Assembly: GCF_000685095.1 (NCBI RefSeq)
Contig: NZ_BAYE01000001.1
Location: 496,001-560,000, forward strand
Direction: 5' to 3'
DNA from: Paraburkholderia caledonica NBRC 102488
GTDB taxonomy: Bacteria > Pseudomonadota > Gammaproteobacteria > Burkholderiales > Burkholderiaceae
Length of the DNA: 64,000 nucleotides
Shown: piece by piece, positions 53,539 to 63,259 of the stretch
How the letters are laid out: every line of letters begins with the position of its first letter
Numbering within the stretch: position 1 is the first letter of the stretch
Notes under the pieces: generated by a model
Seen by the model: the letters and a program-made list of their open reading frames with translations, nothing else
Databases searched by the model: none
Told to the model about the DNA's origin: nothing
Program-made: the position numbers and the translations under genes

Positions 53539-54843
53539 TCACGACGGCGACACGAGCTTGAAGTCCACCGGCGAGCCGATCTCGATCCGCTTCGGGTTCG
53601 CTTTGAGCAAGCCGCTCTGCAGATCGCGCCTGAATACGTAGACCGTGTCGCTGTTCTGATTTCCAACGATCAACCATTTGCCCGTGGGGTCGATAGCGAA
53701 CTCGCGCGGCGACTTTCCGAGACTCGATTGATGACCGATCTTTTTCAGATGTCCGTTCGTCGGATCGACGGAGAAGATCACGATCTCGTTCGCGTCACCG
53801 CGATTAGTCGCGTACAGGAACCGCCCGTCCGGCGACAGATGGATCGCCGCCGCCCCGACCGCGCCCTTGAAGCCGGGCTCCGTTAGCGAGACTGTCTGGA
53901 CCTGCGTGAGCTTGCCGTCGTCGTAATTGAAGATGCTGACGGTCGCGGCGAGCTCGCTCGTCAGGTACGCATGCTTGCCGTCTGCGCCGAACACCAGATG
54001 CCGGGGGCCCGTACCCGGCTTTTCCTGCGTATAGCGCCAGTCGGTGGGACCGAACAGGCCGCGGCTGCCGTCGGGCGTGTAGCGGTACGAATAGAGCTTG
54101 TCGGCGCCGAGATCCTGCGCGAACAGATAACGTCCGTCCGGCGAAAAGACAGTGGAGTGCACGTGCGAATTGTCCTGGCGTCCTTTCACCGGGCCGCCGC
54201 CTTCATGATGCACCGTCAACACCGACGCGCCGAGCTGGCCGTCCGCCTGCACCGGAAACACCGCGAAGCTGCCGCCCGGATCGGCCGCGACCGAATAGTT
54301 TGCGGTCAGCAGATATTTGCCATCCGGTGAGAGACTCAGGTAGCACGGATCGTTGCCGTCGGCGGAAACCTTGTTGAGGAAGCTCAACTGGCCGCTCGCG
54401 GCGTCGAAGCGAAATGCGCTGATGCCGCCGCGCTGGCTGGCCGGTCCGTTGTCGCCAGGCAGTTCGTTGACGGCATAGACAAACCGGCGGTCGCGGCTCA
54501 CCACCAGATACGACGGGTTGACCGTCTGCGCGACCGAGACGCGCGTCGCGTCGCCGGTCTTGGTGTCAAAGCGATACACATACAAGCCCTCGCTCTTGCC
54601 GCCGGTATAGGTGCCGACCAGCATGTCATAGACGCCGTCGGCGGGGGCGGGGCCGGCGTCCTGAGCGAACGCGGGCGAAGCGACAATCGAGACCATGAGC
54701 GCGAAACCTTTTATGATCGAGCCGGCGGAGAGCATGGGAGCCCATGTGCGCGCGCGCCGTGAAGGGGAGCCCGCATCGGAATACGAAGAAGGCTGAGTAA
54801 CACCTGAGGCGGCGCGCACTGCGGCCCGGTGACGACGAAGCAT
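53539..54843 (-). CDS. Secreted beta-propeller lactonase-family protein
   Basis: 434 residues from MLRRHRAAVRAASGVTQ, with AGGAGG directly upstream. A long basic N-terminal part leads to a hydrophobic signal (GFALMVSIVASPAFAQ). The seven-bladed propeller then shows YDMLVGTYTGGKSEGLYVYR, NPSYLVVSRDRRFVYAVNEL, CYLSLSPDGKYLLTANYSVA, HSTVFSPDGRYLFAQDLGAD and GTGPRHLVFGADGKHAYLTS. This is the family of 6-phosphogluconolactonase (YbhE/Pgl); the exported versions may act on other lactones. The gene stands alone and ends at a shared terminator. Confidence 0.9.
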   Translation of the reverse strand: MLRRHRAAVRAASGVTQPSSYSDAGSPSRRARTWAPMLSAGSIIKGFALMVSIVASPAFAQDAGPAPADGVYDMLVGTYTGGKSEGLYVYRFDTKTGDATRVSVAQTVNPSYLVVSRDRRFVYAVNELPGDNGPASQRGGISAFRFDAASGQLSFLNKVSADGNDPCYLSLSPDGKYLLTANYSVAADPGGSFAVFPVQADGQLGASVLTVHHEGGGPVKGRQDNSHVHSTVFSPDGRYLFAQDLGADKLYSYRYTPDGSRGLFGPTDWRYTQEKPGTGPRHLVFGADGKHAYLTSELAATVSIFNYDDGKLTQVQTVSLTEPGFKGAVGAAAIHLSPDGRFLYATNRGDANEIVIFSVDPTNGHLKKIGHQSSLGKSPREFAIDPTGKWLIVGNQNSDTVYVFRRDLQSGLLKANPKRIEIGSPVDFKLVSPS

Positions 54844-55120
54844 ATGACCTCCTCTACATCGTTTATTTGCATGAACTGGTTGTAATGGCGTCTCTGGTCT
54901 GCCGCGCGACGGTCGAGCGTTGTTCACGTCGAGCAAGTATAAAAGTGTTGCAACGGATGATGCAGCGAAGCGGGCCACGCGAACCTGTCGGCAGCTAGTC
55001 AGTCGGGTAGCGGACTGTTTTAGGACTGGAGTGCGGCAACGCCGGCCGCTGCATGGGTAGCAATTGTCCCGCCTGAACGGGATCTTTTTTAATCGCGTCT
55101 CACCACACTACGGAGTATTC

Positions 55121-55273
55121 ATGAACGTCACATTCAGCCTGGGTCCGCTGGTTTCGTTGATCGCCGGCATACTGATTCTCGTGATGCCGCGGCTGTTGAA
55201 CTATATCGTCGCGCTTTATCTGATCATCATCGGGATCATCGGGATTTTTGGCGTGGGGTCTTCGCACTTCTGA
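55121..55273 (+). CDS. DUF3096 small membrane protein
   Basis: 50 residues from MNVTFSLGPLVSLIAGILIL, GGAG upstream of the ATG; an in-frame start at 55064 adds a polar segment and is less likely. Two hydrophobic helices are joined by MPRLLNYIVALYLIIIGIIG, which is the DUF3096 signature as I remember it. It should be an inner-membrane protein; function unknown. Confidence 0.8.
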   Translation: MNVTFSLGPLVSLIAGILILVMPRLLNYIVALYLIIIGIIGIFGVGSSHF

Positions 55274-55530
55274 GCGCGGCAGCCGGGCGCAAGACGGCCC
55301 GGCTTATTCCCATGCGAAGTAGATGGGCGGCCGGTGTGCGAGCGTTGCCGACACTGCCGCCCGGCGACAGTGCTCAACGTGCACGAACTGCACGAACGCA
55401 TAGGAGCGCGCACGGCCAGATAAGACCGTGCGGTCACTGCCGCAGGCTGGCAAGAATAGACGTCAGTCGTCCAGGCAAGACAAGGTCCGGGCGCCGCCCG
55501 ATGTCAATCCGCTCGCGGAAAACGCCGGCG

Positions 55531-55776
55531 TCAGCCGTTCGAAAGCTGCTCCAGACGCCAGCGCCCCTGCAGCGACAGCGCGCCGACGGCATAATGGCCG
55601 TCACCTTCCTGATAACGCCGGAAGCAGGCTCGTTCGATCAGAAAGCTCGCGGCGGTCTGCATGCCGTTGCGGCTCAGACCAAGGCGGCTGTGATCGAGAG
55701 GCAACATTGAATCGTCCGCAAGCTGGCTCGCGGCGGAGAGAATCGTGATGCAGTCGGATTTTGACGGATTCAGCAT
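55531..55776 (-). CDS. Small protein of unknown function (81 aa)
   Basis: 81 residues from MLNPSKSDCITILSAASQLA, with GAGG nine bases before the ATG. The sequence DDSMLPLDHSRLGLSRNGMQ and ASFLIERACFRRYQEGDGHY looks like a compact soluble protein. I do not recognise a family with certainty. Two other frames overlap here, but this one has balanced composition and a good ribosome-binding site. The longer version starting at 55926 has no support. Confidence 0.6.
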   Translation of the reverse strand: MLNPSKSDCITILSAASQLADDSMLPLDHSRLGLSRNGMQTAASFLIERACFRRYQEGDGHYAVGALSLQGRWRLEQLSNG

Positions 55777-56013
55777 GGCTTTCGTCCTCGAAACGGCGTG
55801 TGCATGCGCGATGGGCAAGCCGGTTCGCAAAATAGTGAAGATTTTCGCGCCAGCCAGATTACTGATTGTAGGCATAGGCTCGAAATTTACCAACCCGCGT
55901 TTTGCCGCATTGCCGACGAAGCCCAAAAACCGCCAGCGAATCCGGAAAGAACAACGAACAGGTGGGGCCAGTTGCGCCGCACCTGCTACTCAAACGCACT
56001 GATACGCACTCTC

Positions 56014-57894
56014 ATGCCCGCACCCATCGAAGACTATGCGCTCATCGGCGACGGCCACACCGCCGCGCTCATTTCCCGCGAAGGTTCCGTCGACTGGCTT
56101 TGCTGGCCGCGTTTCGACTCCGGAGCATGTTTCGCCGCGCTGCTCGGCACGCCGGACAACGGCCGATGGCTGATTTGTCCCGATACCGACGCGCCCGCGA
56201 AAATCACCCGCCGGTATCGTGGCGAAACGCTCATACTCGAAACGGACTTCGAAACGCCCGAAGGCGCGGTGACGCTCGTGGATTTCATGCCACCGGGCAA
56301 CGGCTGGTCGGAAATGGTGCGTATCGTCGTCGGCAAACGCGGCACTGTGCGCATGAAGATGGAACTCGTGCTGCGCTTCGACTACGGCTTCTCGATTCCG
56401 TGGGTCGCCCGTCTGAAGAACGAGAGCGGCATCCGCGCGATCGTCGGCCCGGATAACGCGGTGCTGCGCACGCCCGTTGAACTCGTCGGCGAGAACATGA
56501 AAACGGTGGCCGAGTTCACCGTCAAAGAAGGCGAACGTGTGCCCTTCTCGCTCGCCTACGCGGCTTCGCATCTGCGGCTGCCGCCGGCACGCGATCCGCA
56601 CACGGCGCTCGCGCGCACCGAGAACCATTGGCTCGAATGGTCGGCGCGCGGCACCATCCAGGGGAGATGGGCCGAGCCGATCCGCCGCTCGCTGATCACG
56701 CTGCGCGCGCTCGCCTACGAGCCGACCGGCGGAATCGTCGCCGCGCCCACCACGTCGCTACCTGAACAGCTGGGCGGCACGCGCAACTGGGACTACCGCT
56801 ACTGCTGGCTGCGCGACGCGACCATCACGCTGCTCGCGCTGATGCGCGGCGGCTATTACGACGAAGCGCGTGCATGGCGCAGCTGGCTCGGCCGCGTCAC
56901 GGCCGGCGCGCCCGACCAGTTGCAGATCATGTATGGGCTCGCCGGCGAACGACGCCTGCCCGAGTTCGAGATCGACTGGCTGCCCGGCTATCAGGGCGCG
57001 AAGCCCGTGCGGATCGGCAATAACGCGGTGGGGCAGCTTCAGCTGGACGTGTATGGCGAGGTGATGAATGCACTGCATCTGGCGCGCGTCGGCGGCTTGC
57101 AGGCAGACGACACCGCGTGGAACGTGCAATGCGCGCTGCTGGGTCACCTGACGACGATCTGGCAGCAACCCGACGAGGGCATCTGGGAGACGCGCGGCGG
57201 ACGCCAGCACTTCACTTTCTCGAAGGTCATGGCGTGGGTTGCATTCGACCGCGCGCTTGCATCCGCGGAAATGTTCAAGCTCGAAGGCCCGCTCGACGAA
57301 TGGCGCGCCACTCGCGCGCAGATTCACGCGGAAGTCTGCGAAAAGGCGTGGAATCCGTCGCGCAACGCGTTTGTGCAGGCGTATGGTAGCGACCAGCTGG
57401 ACGCAAGCGTGCTGCTCATGCCACTCGTGAGCTTCCTGCCGCCGCACGATCCACGAATAAAAGGTACGGTGGAGGCGATCGAACGCGACCTGATGCACGA
57501 CGGTTTCGTGATGCGCTACCGCACGACCGAATACGACGACGGCCTCCCGCCTGGGGAAGGCACGTTTCTAGCTTGCTCGTTCTGGATGGTGGACAACCTG
57601 GCGCTGCAAGGACGCCTTGACGAAGCGATCGCCATGTACGAACGGCTGCTCGGACTGTGCAACGACGTCGGGCTGCTCGCGGAGGAATACGATCCGGCCG
57701 AGAAACGCCTCGTCGGCAACTTTCCGCAGGCGTTTTCGCATGTGTCGCTCGTCAATACCGGCTTGAACCTGATGAAACATGAACAGGCGATGGCGCGGGC
57801 CACGGGTCAGCCGTCTCATAACGGCACGCACCAGTCGGAACTTGAGGCTGCTGCAAGCCCGGATAGCGGCACGGCAACATCGCCAGTAGCATGA
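56014..57894 (+). CDS. GH15-family glycoside hydrolase (glucoamylase/trehalase-like)
   Basis: 626 residues from MPAPIEDYALIGDGHTAALI, the usual start of this family. The N-terminal beta-domain has SREGSVDWLCWPRFDSGACF; the C-terminal (alpha/alpha)6 barrel has GGTRNWDYRYCWLRDATITL, the catalytic acid region EGIWETRGGRQHFTFSKVMA and the second acidic site in VGLLAEEYDP. Intracellular bacterial GH15 proteins of this type act on trehalose or short alpha-glucans. The start at 55798 that also fits the frame has no likeness to the family. It lies upstream of phaZ on the same strand, but an independent promoter precedes phaZ. Confidence 0.92.
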   Translation: MPAPIEDYALIGDGHTAALISREGSVDWLCWPRFDSGACFAALLGTPDNGRWLICPDTDAPAKITRRYRGETLILETDFETPEGAVTLVDFMPPGNGWSEMVRIVVGKRGTVRMKMELVLRFDYGFSIPWVARLKNESGIRAIVGPDNAVLRTPVELVGENMKTVAEFTVKEGERVPFSLAYAASHLRLPPARDPHTALARTENHWLEWSARGTIQGRWAEPIRRSLITLRALAYEPTGGIVAAPTTSLPEQLGGTRNWDYRYCWLRDATITLLALMRGGYYDEARAWRSWLGRVTAGAPDQLQIMYGLAGERRLPEFEIDWLPGYQGAKPVRIGNNAVGQLQLDVYGEVMNALHLARVGGLQADDTAWNVQCALLGHLTTIWQQPDEGIWETRGGRQHFTFSKVMAWVAFDRALASAEMFKLEGPLDEWRATRAQIHAEVCEKAWNPSRNAFVQAYGSDQLDASVLLMPLVSFLPPHDPRIKGTVEAIERDLMHDGFVMRYRTTEYDDGLPPGEGTFLACSFWMVDNLALQGRLDEAIAMYERLLGLCNDVGLLAEEYDPAEKRLVGNFPQAFSHVSLVNTGLNLMKHEQAMARATGQPSHNGTHQSELEAAASPDSGTATSPVA

Positions 57895-57937
57895 TTCAAT
57901 GGCACTTTTCATGGATCGACGCCACCAGATTGCTGCG

Positions 57938-57966
57938 TTGCACAACACCACTTGTTTCTATATCAT
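57938..57966 (+). promoter_or_regulatory. Candidate sigma-70 promoter of phaZ
   Basis: TTGCAC (57938-57943), a 17-base spacer and TATCAT (57961-57966) give four to five matches to each consensus box. Transcription would start near 57973, about 100 bases before the phaZ ATG. Confidence 0.5.
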
Positions 57967-58075
57967 CGAACCGTCTGTCGGCCCAAAAATAGTGTGCCAA
58001 CAACCAGAATGGCCTGCCGCAACGCCACACGCGTGTTTGCGAAGCCCCATGCGAACCGCTTAAAACGGAGCACCC

Positions 58076-59353
58076 ATGCTCTACCAATTGCACGAATTCC
58101 AGCGGGCTATGCTGAGCCCGCTTACCGCCTGGGCTCAGGCCGCGTCCAAATCGTTCGCGAATCCTGCCAGCCCTCTGGCCTACGTGCCCGGTGCCACGCG
58201 CCTTTCCGCCGGCTACGAACTGCTCTACCGGCTTGGTAAAGATTACGAGAAGCCGGAGTTCAATCTCCATCAGATCGTCAAAGACGGTCACAACATTCCG
58301 ATCATCGAGCAAACGATCATCGAAAAGCCGTTCTGCCGTCTGATGCGCTTCAAGCGTTTCGCGGACGACAGCGACGCTGTGACCCAGCTCAAGGACGAGC
58401 CGGTCGTGCTGGTCTGCGCGCCGTTATCGGGCCACCATGCCACGCTGTTGCGTGACACAGTGCGCACGTTGTTGCAGGACCACAAGGTCTATCTGACCGA
58501 CTGGATCGACGCGCGCATGGTGCCGCTCGAAGACGGCGAGTTTCATCTCGACGACTACGTCGCCTACATTCAGGAATTCATCCGCCACATCGGTGCGAAG
58601 AATCTGCATGTGATCTCGGTGTGCCAGCCGACCGTGCCGGTGCTCGCCGCCATTTCGCTGCTGGCGAGCCGCGGCGAAGACACGCCGCGCACCATGACCA
58701 TGATGGGCGGGCCTATCGACGCGCGCAAGAGCCCCACGTCGGTCAACTCGCTCGCCACGCAACACTCCTACGAGTGGTTCGAAAACAACGTGATCTTCAC
58801 GGTGCCGCCGAACTATCCGGGCGTGGGCCGCAAGGTGTACCCGGGCTTCCTGCAACACACGGGCTTCGTCGCGATGAACCCGGAACGTCATGCGGCTTCG
58901 CATTGGGACTTCTACCAGAGCCTCCTGCGTGGCGACGAAGACGACGCGGAAGCGCATCGCCGCTTCTACGACGAGTACAACGCCGTGCTCGACATGGACG
59001 CCGATTACTACCTGGACACGATCCGCGTGGTGTTTCAGGAGTTCTGTCTGGCCGAAGGCACCTGGGACGTGGCCGGCGAACGCGTGCGTCCGCAGGACAT
59101 CACGAAAACCGCGCTCTTCACGATTGAAGGCGAACTGGACGACATCTCCGGCGACGGTCAGACCTATGCCGCTCACGGGTTGTGCACCGGCATTCCGGAG
59201 AAGAACAAGCGTCACTTCACGGCGGAAAAGTGCGGGCACTACGGTATCTTTTCGGGCCGCCGCTGGCGCACGATCATTTATCCGCAGTTGCGCGACTTCA
59301 TCCTCGAGCACAACAAGGCGCCGAAGGTCGTGAAGGAAAAAGCCGAAGTGTGA
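58076..59353 (+). CDS. phaZ: Intracellular polyhydroxyalkanoate depolymerase
   Basis: 425 residues, starting MLYQLHEFQRAMLSPLTAWA. The alpha/beta-hydrolase catalytic residues are Cys183 (VISVCQPTVPVL), Asp355 (EGELDDISGD) and His388 (EKCGHYGIFSG), the same residue numbers as I recall for Ralstonia eutropha PhaZ1. It breaks down stored PHB granules in the cytoplasm when carbon is short. It has its own likely promoter and a strong terminator, so it is a single-gene unit. Confidence 0.96.
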   Translation: MLYQLHEFQRAMLSPLTAWAQAASKSFANPASPLAYVPGATRLSAGYELLYRLGKDYEKPEFNLHQIVKDGHNIPIIEQTIIEKPFCRLMRFKRFADDSDAVTQLKDEPVVLVCAPLSGHHATLLRDTVRTLLQDHKVYLTDWIDARMVPLEDGEFHLDDYVAYIQEFIRHIGAKNLHVISVCQPTVPVLAAISLLASRGEDTPRTMTMMGGPIDARKSPTSVNSLATQHSYEWFENNVIFTVPPNYPGVGRKVYPGFLQHTGFVAMNPERHAASHWDFYQSLLRGDEDDAEAHRRFYDEYNAVLDMDADYYLDTIRVVFQEFCLAEGTWDVAGERVRPQDITKTALFTIEGELDDISGDGQTYAAHGLCTGIPEKNKRHFTAEKCGHYGIFSGRRWRTIIYPQLRDFILEHNKAPKVVKEKAEV

Positions 59354-59442
59354 CGCGTGTCATGCGGACTTCGCGCAAGAGTCATGCAGGCTTTTTCGGC
59401 CACTCATGAAGTCACTTACGAAGCCCTCGCGCACATGATAAG

Positions 59443-59472
59443 AACGGCCTCCTGATTAGGAGGCCGTTTTTT
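59443..59472 (+). terminator. Intrinsic terminator after phaZ
   Basis: AACGGCCTCC-N6-GGAGGCCGTT followed by TTTT is a perfect 10-bp stem with U-tract, 90 bases after the phaZ stop. Confidence 0.93.
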
Positions 59473-59561
59473 GGCACGTCTCAAACGGCCCGTTCAAAAG
59501 CAAGCGAAGTTGAGAAGCCTCTTAGCGCATCTCAACTTTGCAGGCCAACACCGAGGCTGCC

Positions 59562-60194
59562 CTACTTTCGCAACAGATAAGCGAGCAATAGTTCGGTGTT
59601 CATCTGAATCACCTCACTGCGTTCGCTCGCACTGCTGAAATCGCGACCAAGCGTGGCTTCCAGCGTGAAGCGATTGGACACGATGTAATAGCCCATGCCC
59701 GACAGCGTGACGTAGAAGCGCAGCGGATCCACGTTCGTGCGAAAGAGCCCTGCGCGTTGACCACGCTCGAGAATGCTGCCAAGCGTGGCGACGATCGGCG
59801 AAATCATTTCGCGGATGCGCGTGGACTTCTGCATATAACGCGCCTCGTGCAAATTTTCGTTATTGACGAGGCGCAGCAGTTCAGGATGGTCGCGGTAGTA
59901 ATCCCAAACAAAATGCGCGAGACGCGTAACTGCCTCGACCGGCGCAATGCCGTTCAGTTCGAGCGTGCGTTCCGCTTCGTTGAGCGCGCTGAACGCGTGC
60001 TCGAGTACTGCAGTGAAGAGCTGCTCCTTGCTACCGAAGTAGTAGTAGAGCATGCGTTCATTCGTCTCCGCTCGGCGGGCGATCTGATCGACGCGCGCGC
60101 CGAATAGCCCACCATTTGCAAACTCTTCGGCTGCCGCAAGCAGAATGCGGCGCCGGGTGCCTTCAGGATCTCTTTTGATTTTCGGCTGATTCAT
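59562..60194 (-). CDS. TetR-family transcriptional regulator
   Basis: 210 residues from MNQPKIKRDPEGTRRRILLA. The helix-turn-helix is GARVDQIARRAETNERMLYY with YFGSKEQLFTAVLEHAF, as in the TetR family. The C-terminal ligand domain resembles the RutR-like/YcdC C-terminal type (LVNNENLHEARYMQKSTRIR). It is divergent from rsxB, with about 230 bases between, and may control itself or that gene. An in-frame ATG at 60335 adds non-family sequence. The ligand is unknown. Confidence 0.92.
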   Translation of the reverse strand: MNQPKIKRDPEGTRRRILLAAAEEFANGGLFGARVDQIARRAETNERMLYYYFGSKEQLFTAVLEHAFSALNEAERTLELNGIAPVEAVTRLAHFVWDYYRDHPELLRLVNNENLHEARYMQKSTRIREMISPIVATLGSILERGQRAGLFRTNVDPLRFYVTLSGMGYYIVSNRFTLEATLGRDFSSASERSEVIQMNTELLLAYLLRK

Positions 60195-60428
60195 GGTGGC
60201 ATGGTCTTCGTGAGCCGCGTTTTCCAGATCGTGCCGCCGGCCTCTCCTCGGGCCTTGCATAGACAGCACTGAACGGGCTGGTTGGGGGAAACCCTTCTGC
60301 GGTCTTTCGAAAAAGGCGCTTCGATTATGGCACATGGATTGCCGATGGCAATTGGGGAAATCGGCGATAATGTGCTATTTAGTTCAAGCTGTGCGGCCGC
60401 CCCGCCGAGCCCCGCTTGGCCCCACATC

Positions 60429-61349
60429 GTGACCGTGACACAGATCAAAACACTCGCAGATCGCATTGAAGATCTGCTTCCCCAGACGCAATGCACCAAG
60501 TGCGGATATCCGGCGTGCCGTCCGTATGCCGAGGCCGTCGCATGCGGCGAAGCCAATTACAACCAGTGCCCGCCGGGCGGCGAACAAGGCGTCGTGCGCC
60601 TCGCCGCCTTGCTCGGCAAACCGGTGATTCCGCTCAATTCCGCCAATGGCGTCGAACGCCCACGCCCTCTGGCGGTTATCGACGAACAGGTGTGCATCGG
60701 TTGCACTTTGTGCATGCAAGCGTGCCCCGTCGACGCAATAGTTGGTGCACCGAAACACATGCACACGGTAGTCGCCGAGTTGTGCACGGGCTGCGACCTG
60801 TGCGTGCCGCCCTGCCCGGTCGATTGCATTTCGATGCCGCCTGTCACCGGCGAGGCGACCGGCTGGGACGCATGGAGCCAGCCGCTCGCCGACGCCGCGC
60901 GCGAGCGACATAACCGGCGCGAAGCGCGTCTCGCACGCGAGCGCGAAGCTGCCGAAGCACGTGTTGCGGCGCGGCGAAGCAGCGCAGCCGCTAGCGGGGC
61001 TACTACTGGGGCTACCACTGCGCCGACAGGCAACGTGTCGACGCCGTCGGCACCGCCTGCAAGCACTGCTGAGAATGCCGACGCCGAAGCGAAGAAACGC
61101 GCGATTATCCAGGCCGCGCTCGAACGTGCTCGCAAGAAGAAGGAAGAGCTGGCCGCCAAAGGCCATGTGCCGTTGAACACCGATCAGGTGAGCGCCGACG
61201 TGCAGGCGCAGATCGACGCGGCCGAAGCGCGCCGCCGCCGTCTCGGGCTCACCGACACAGGCGTCGACCAACTTACAGATAATCCAGCCGACGACCCCGC
61301 CGGCAACCCGCCGCCGTCGACGCCGGTCGGCACGCGCAATCCGCGCTAA
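60429..61349 (+). CDS. rsxB: RsxB-type ferredoxin (electron transport complex subunit)
   Basis: 306 residues if the GTG at 60429 is used; GTG 60435 and ATG 60327 are in frame as well. The family text begins [20 protein letters not shown], with the Fe-S domain [20 protein letters not shown] to YNQCPPGG, and two 4Fe-4S ferredoxin motifs [14 protein letters not shown] and [15 protein letters not shown] long Ala/Arg/Glu-rich tail (from about residue 155) follows. Canonical RnfB/RsxB has an N-terminal membrane helix, which is missing here, and no other rsx genes are adjacent. nth follows 19 bases later, so the ferredoxin may serve its Fe-S cluster or be a general electron carrier. Confidence 0.9.
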   Translation: MTVTQIKTLADRIEDLLPQTQCTKCGYPACRPYAEAVACGEANYNQCPPGGEQGVVRLAALLGKPVIPLNSANGVERPRPLAVIDEQVCIGCTLCMQACPVDAIVGAPKHMHTVVAELCTGCDLCVPPCPVDCISMPPVTGEATGWDAWSQPLADAARERHNRREARLAREREAAEARVAARRSSAAASGATTGATTAPTGNVSTPSAPPASTAENADAEAKKRAIIQAALERARKKKEELAAKGHVPLNTDQVSADVQAQIDAAEARRRRLGLTDTGVDQLTDNPADDPAGNPPPSTPVGTRNPR

Positions 61350-61368
61350 CAGCATCCGCCCGCTCAGC

Positions 61369-62013
61369 ATGAACGCGAACAAACGCCGCGCCATCTACGA
61401 AACGCTTCAGAGCATCAATCCCCATCCCACGACCGAACTGGAGTACACCACACCGTTCGAACTGCTGATTGCCGTACTGCTTTCGGCGCAGGCGACTGAC
61501 GTCTCGGTCAACAAGGCCATGCGCAAGATGTTTCCGGTGGCCAACACGCCGCAAAAAGTGTTGGCGCTCGGAGAAGAAGGCGTCGCCGACTACATCAAGA
61601 CGATCGGCCTGTACAGGAACAAGGCCAAGAACGTGATCGCGACTTGCCGCATCCTGCTCGATCAATACGGCGGCGAAGTGCCTGAGGACCGCGAGGCGCT
61701 GGAAAGTCTGCCGGGCGTCGGGCGCAAGACAGCTAACGTGATTCTGAACACGGCGTTCGGCCATCCGACTATCGCCGTCGACACACACATCTTTCGGGTT
61801 GCGAATCGAACCGGGCTGGCTCCCGGCAAAGACGTGCGCGCGGTTGAAACAGCGCTCGAAAAATTCACGCCCGCCGAGTTCAGGAAGGACGCGCATCATT
61901 GGCTGATCCTGCATGGCCGTTATGTGTGCAAGGCGCGTCGGCCGGAGTGCTGGCACTGCGCGATCGAGCCGCTTTGCGAATTCCGGCCAAAGACGCCGCC
62001 GCCCGATCTTTGA
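61369..62013 (+). CDS. nth: Endonuclease III (DNA glycosylase/AP lyase)
   Basis: 214 residues, the normal length. The helix-hairpin-helix is LESLPGVGRKTANVILNTAF, with the catalytic Lys of GRKTAN and the Asp in AVDTHIFRVANRTGLA. Near the C terminus the 4Fe-4S ligands appear as C-X6-C-X2-C-X5-C (VCKARRPECWHCAIEPLC). It removes oxidised pyrimidines from DNA in base excision repair. It follows rsxB closely in one operon. Confidence 0.97.
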   Translation: MNANKRRAIYETLQSINPHPTTELEYTTPFELLIAVLLSAQATDVSVNKAMRKMFPVANTPQKVLALGEEGVADYIKTIGLYRNKAKNVIATCRILLDQYGGEVPEDREALESLPGVGRKTANVILNTAFGHPTIAVDTHIFRVANRTGLAPGKDVRAVETALEKFTPAEFRKDAHHWLILHGRYVCKARRPECWHCAIEPLCEFRPKTPPPDL

Positions 62014-62206
62014 GCGGGCGCGTCCTCAGCAAGCCGCAGCACCGGCGCGTAAAATGCCGCGTTATATATAGAGCGGCGCCGGCCTGAGTTATACGCGGCG
62101 GCACCGGCCTGCGTGAGCGGCTCCGCAAGGCGCGTTCTCACAGCAACGCCTTACCGCACGCAGCCGTTGCGTCCTCTCACTTTCCACTCGATAAACCGGT
62201 CCCACG

Positions 62207-62641
62207 ATGTTCAATCCAAGCCGCGACGAAGTCCGTCAATTTTTCACCGAGACCTGGCGCAAGCAGCGTCAGGGCGAGATTCTGACGCCGCTCGAAGCGA
62301 TTGCCGCCGACTGGATCACCGAGCATCCCGAGTATCACGCGGAACTGACCGATACCGAGGCGGCCCAGGCTCAGGACTACTCGCCCGAGCGTGGACAGAC
62401 CAATCCGTTCCTGCATCTGTCGATGCACCTGGCTATCACAGAACAACTGTCGATCGACCAGCCGCCAGGCATTCGCGCCGCGCATGAGCGTCTCGCCGCC
62501 CGCCTTGGGTCGACGCACGACGCGCAGCACGCGATCATGGAATGCCTCGGTGAAACCATTTGGGAAGCGCAGCGCACAGGCATGCCGCCCGATACTGACG
62601 CGTATCTGCAGCGAATCGAACGGCGCGCGACGCGCGACTAG
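62207..62641 (+). CDS. DUF1841 family protein
   Basis: 144 residues. It begins MFNPSRDEVRQFFTETWRKQ, with ILTPLEAIAADWITEHPEYH and NPFLHLSMHLAITEQLSIDQ, then a helical tail. This is the DUF1841 signature known from beta- and gamma-proteobacteria. The protein is small, soluble and acidic; function unknown. It lies about 190 bases downstream of nth on the same strand. Confidence 0.92.
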   Translation: MFNPSRDEVRQFFTETWRKQRQGEILTPLEAIAADWITEHPEYHAELTDTEAAQAQDYSPERGQTNPFLHLSMHLAITEQLSIDQPPGIRAAHERLAARLGSTHDAQHAIMECLGETIWEAQRTGMPPDTDAYLQRIERRATRD

Positions 62642-62744
62642 CCGCAAGCGTGTCCGCATAGCAACGCGAGCAGGAGCCGTCGAAGGGAACGCGCAAAAGA
62701 GCGCGCGAGCCGCGAACTTGGCCACGCACACAAACTCCGGCGTC

Positions 62745-62778
62745 CAAAAAGCACGACACCCCGTCGAAGCGGGGTGTC
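62745..62778 (-). terminator. Intrinsic terminator of the cytochrome c operon
   Basis: Reading on the minus strand, the stem GACACCCCG/CGGGGTGTC (62755-62763 and 62770-62778) is followed by GTGCTTTTTGG with a run of T, 40 bases after the stop of the downstream cytochrome gene. Confidence 0.85.
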
Positions 62779-62817
62779 GATGAAGTTGCCTGGCAGCGCC
62801 GAGGTGGCGCGGCGTGC

Positions 62818-63201
62818 TTACTTCTTCTGTACGAGATCGCCGTTCAGCGATTCGATGTAAGCCGCGATGTCTTTCATGTCCGATGGCGACAGGCTCTGAA
62901 CCTGCGCCTGCATGATCGCGTTATTGCGCCCCATGTGCGGGTTGCCGTTACCCATCTGATACTGACGCAGCGCCCAGTAGACGTAATCGGAATGCTGACC
63001 CGCGAGCTTCGGATATTCCGGGCTTACGGGGTTGTTCAGCTTCGGGCCGTGACATGCCGCGCAGTTGTGGCTCTCGGACAGCACCTTGCCGTTGCCGGCG
63101 TCGGCCGCATGGGCGACGCTCGCTGCAGCCAGACCGATTACTGCCGCCGACGCGCATGCAGCCTTGAACACCGTGTGGAGTGCCTGTTGGGGCTTATTCA
63201 T
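62818..63201 (-). CDS. Small periplasmic cytochrome c, c4/c5-like
   Basis: 127 residues with a signal peptide ending AHAAD. One haem-binding motif CAACH lies in SESHNCAACHGPKLNNPVSP, followed by YPKLAGQHSDYVYWALRQYQ and a likely axial Met in GNPHMGRNNAIMQAQ. The class I cytochrome c fold of this length is a single half of a diheme cytochrome c4. It would carry electrons in the periplasm. It follows the other cytochrome gene by 58 bases on the same strand and ends in a clear terminator. Confidence 0.92.
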   Translation of the reverse strand: MNKPQQALHTVFKAACASAAVIGLAAASVAHAADAGNGKVLSESHNCAACHGPKLNNPVSPEYPKLAGQHSDYVYWALRQYQMGNGNPHMGRNNAIMQAQVQSLSPSDMKDIAAYIESLNGDLVQKK

Positions 63202-63259
63202 GAATTCTCCTATCCCGCGAATTTAATAGCCGTGTGACTGGTTGGATAACCGCAGCCGG

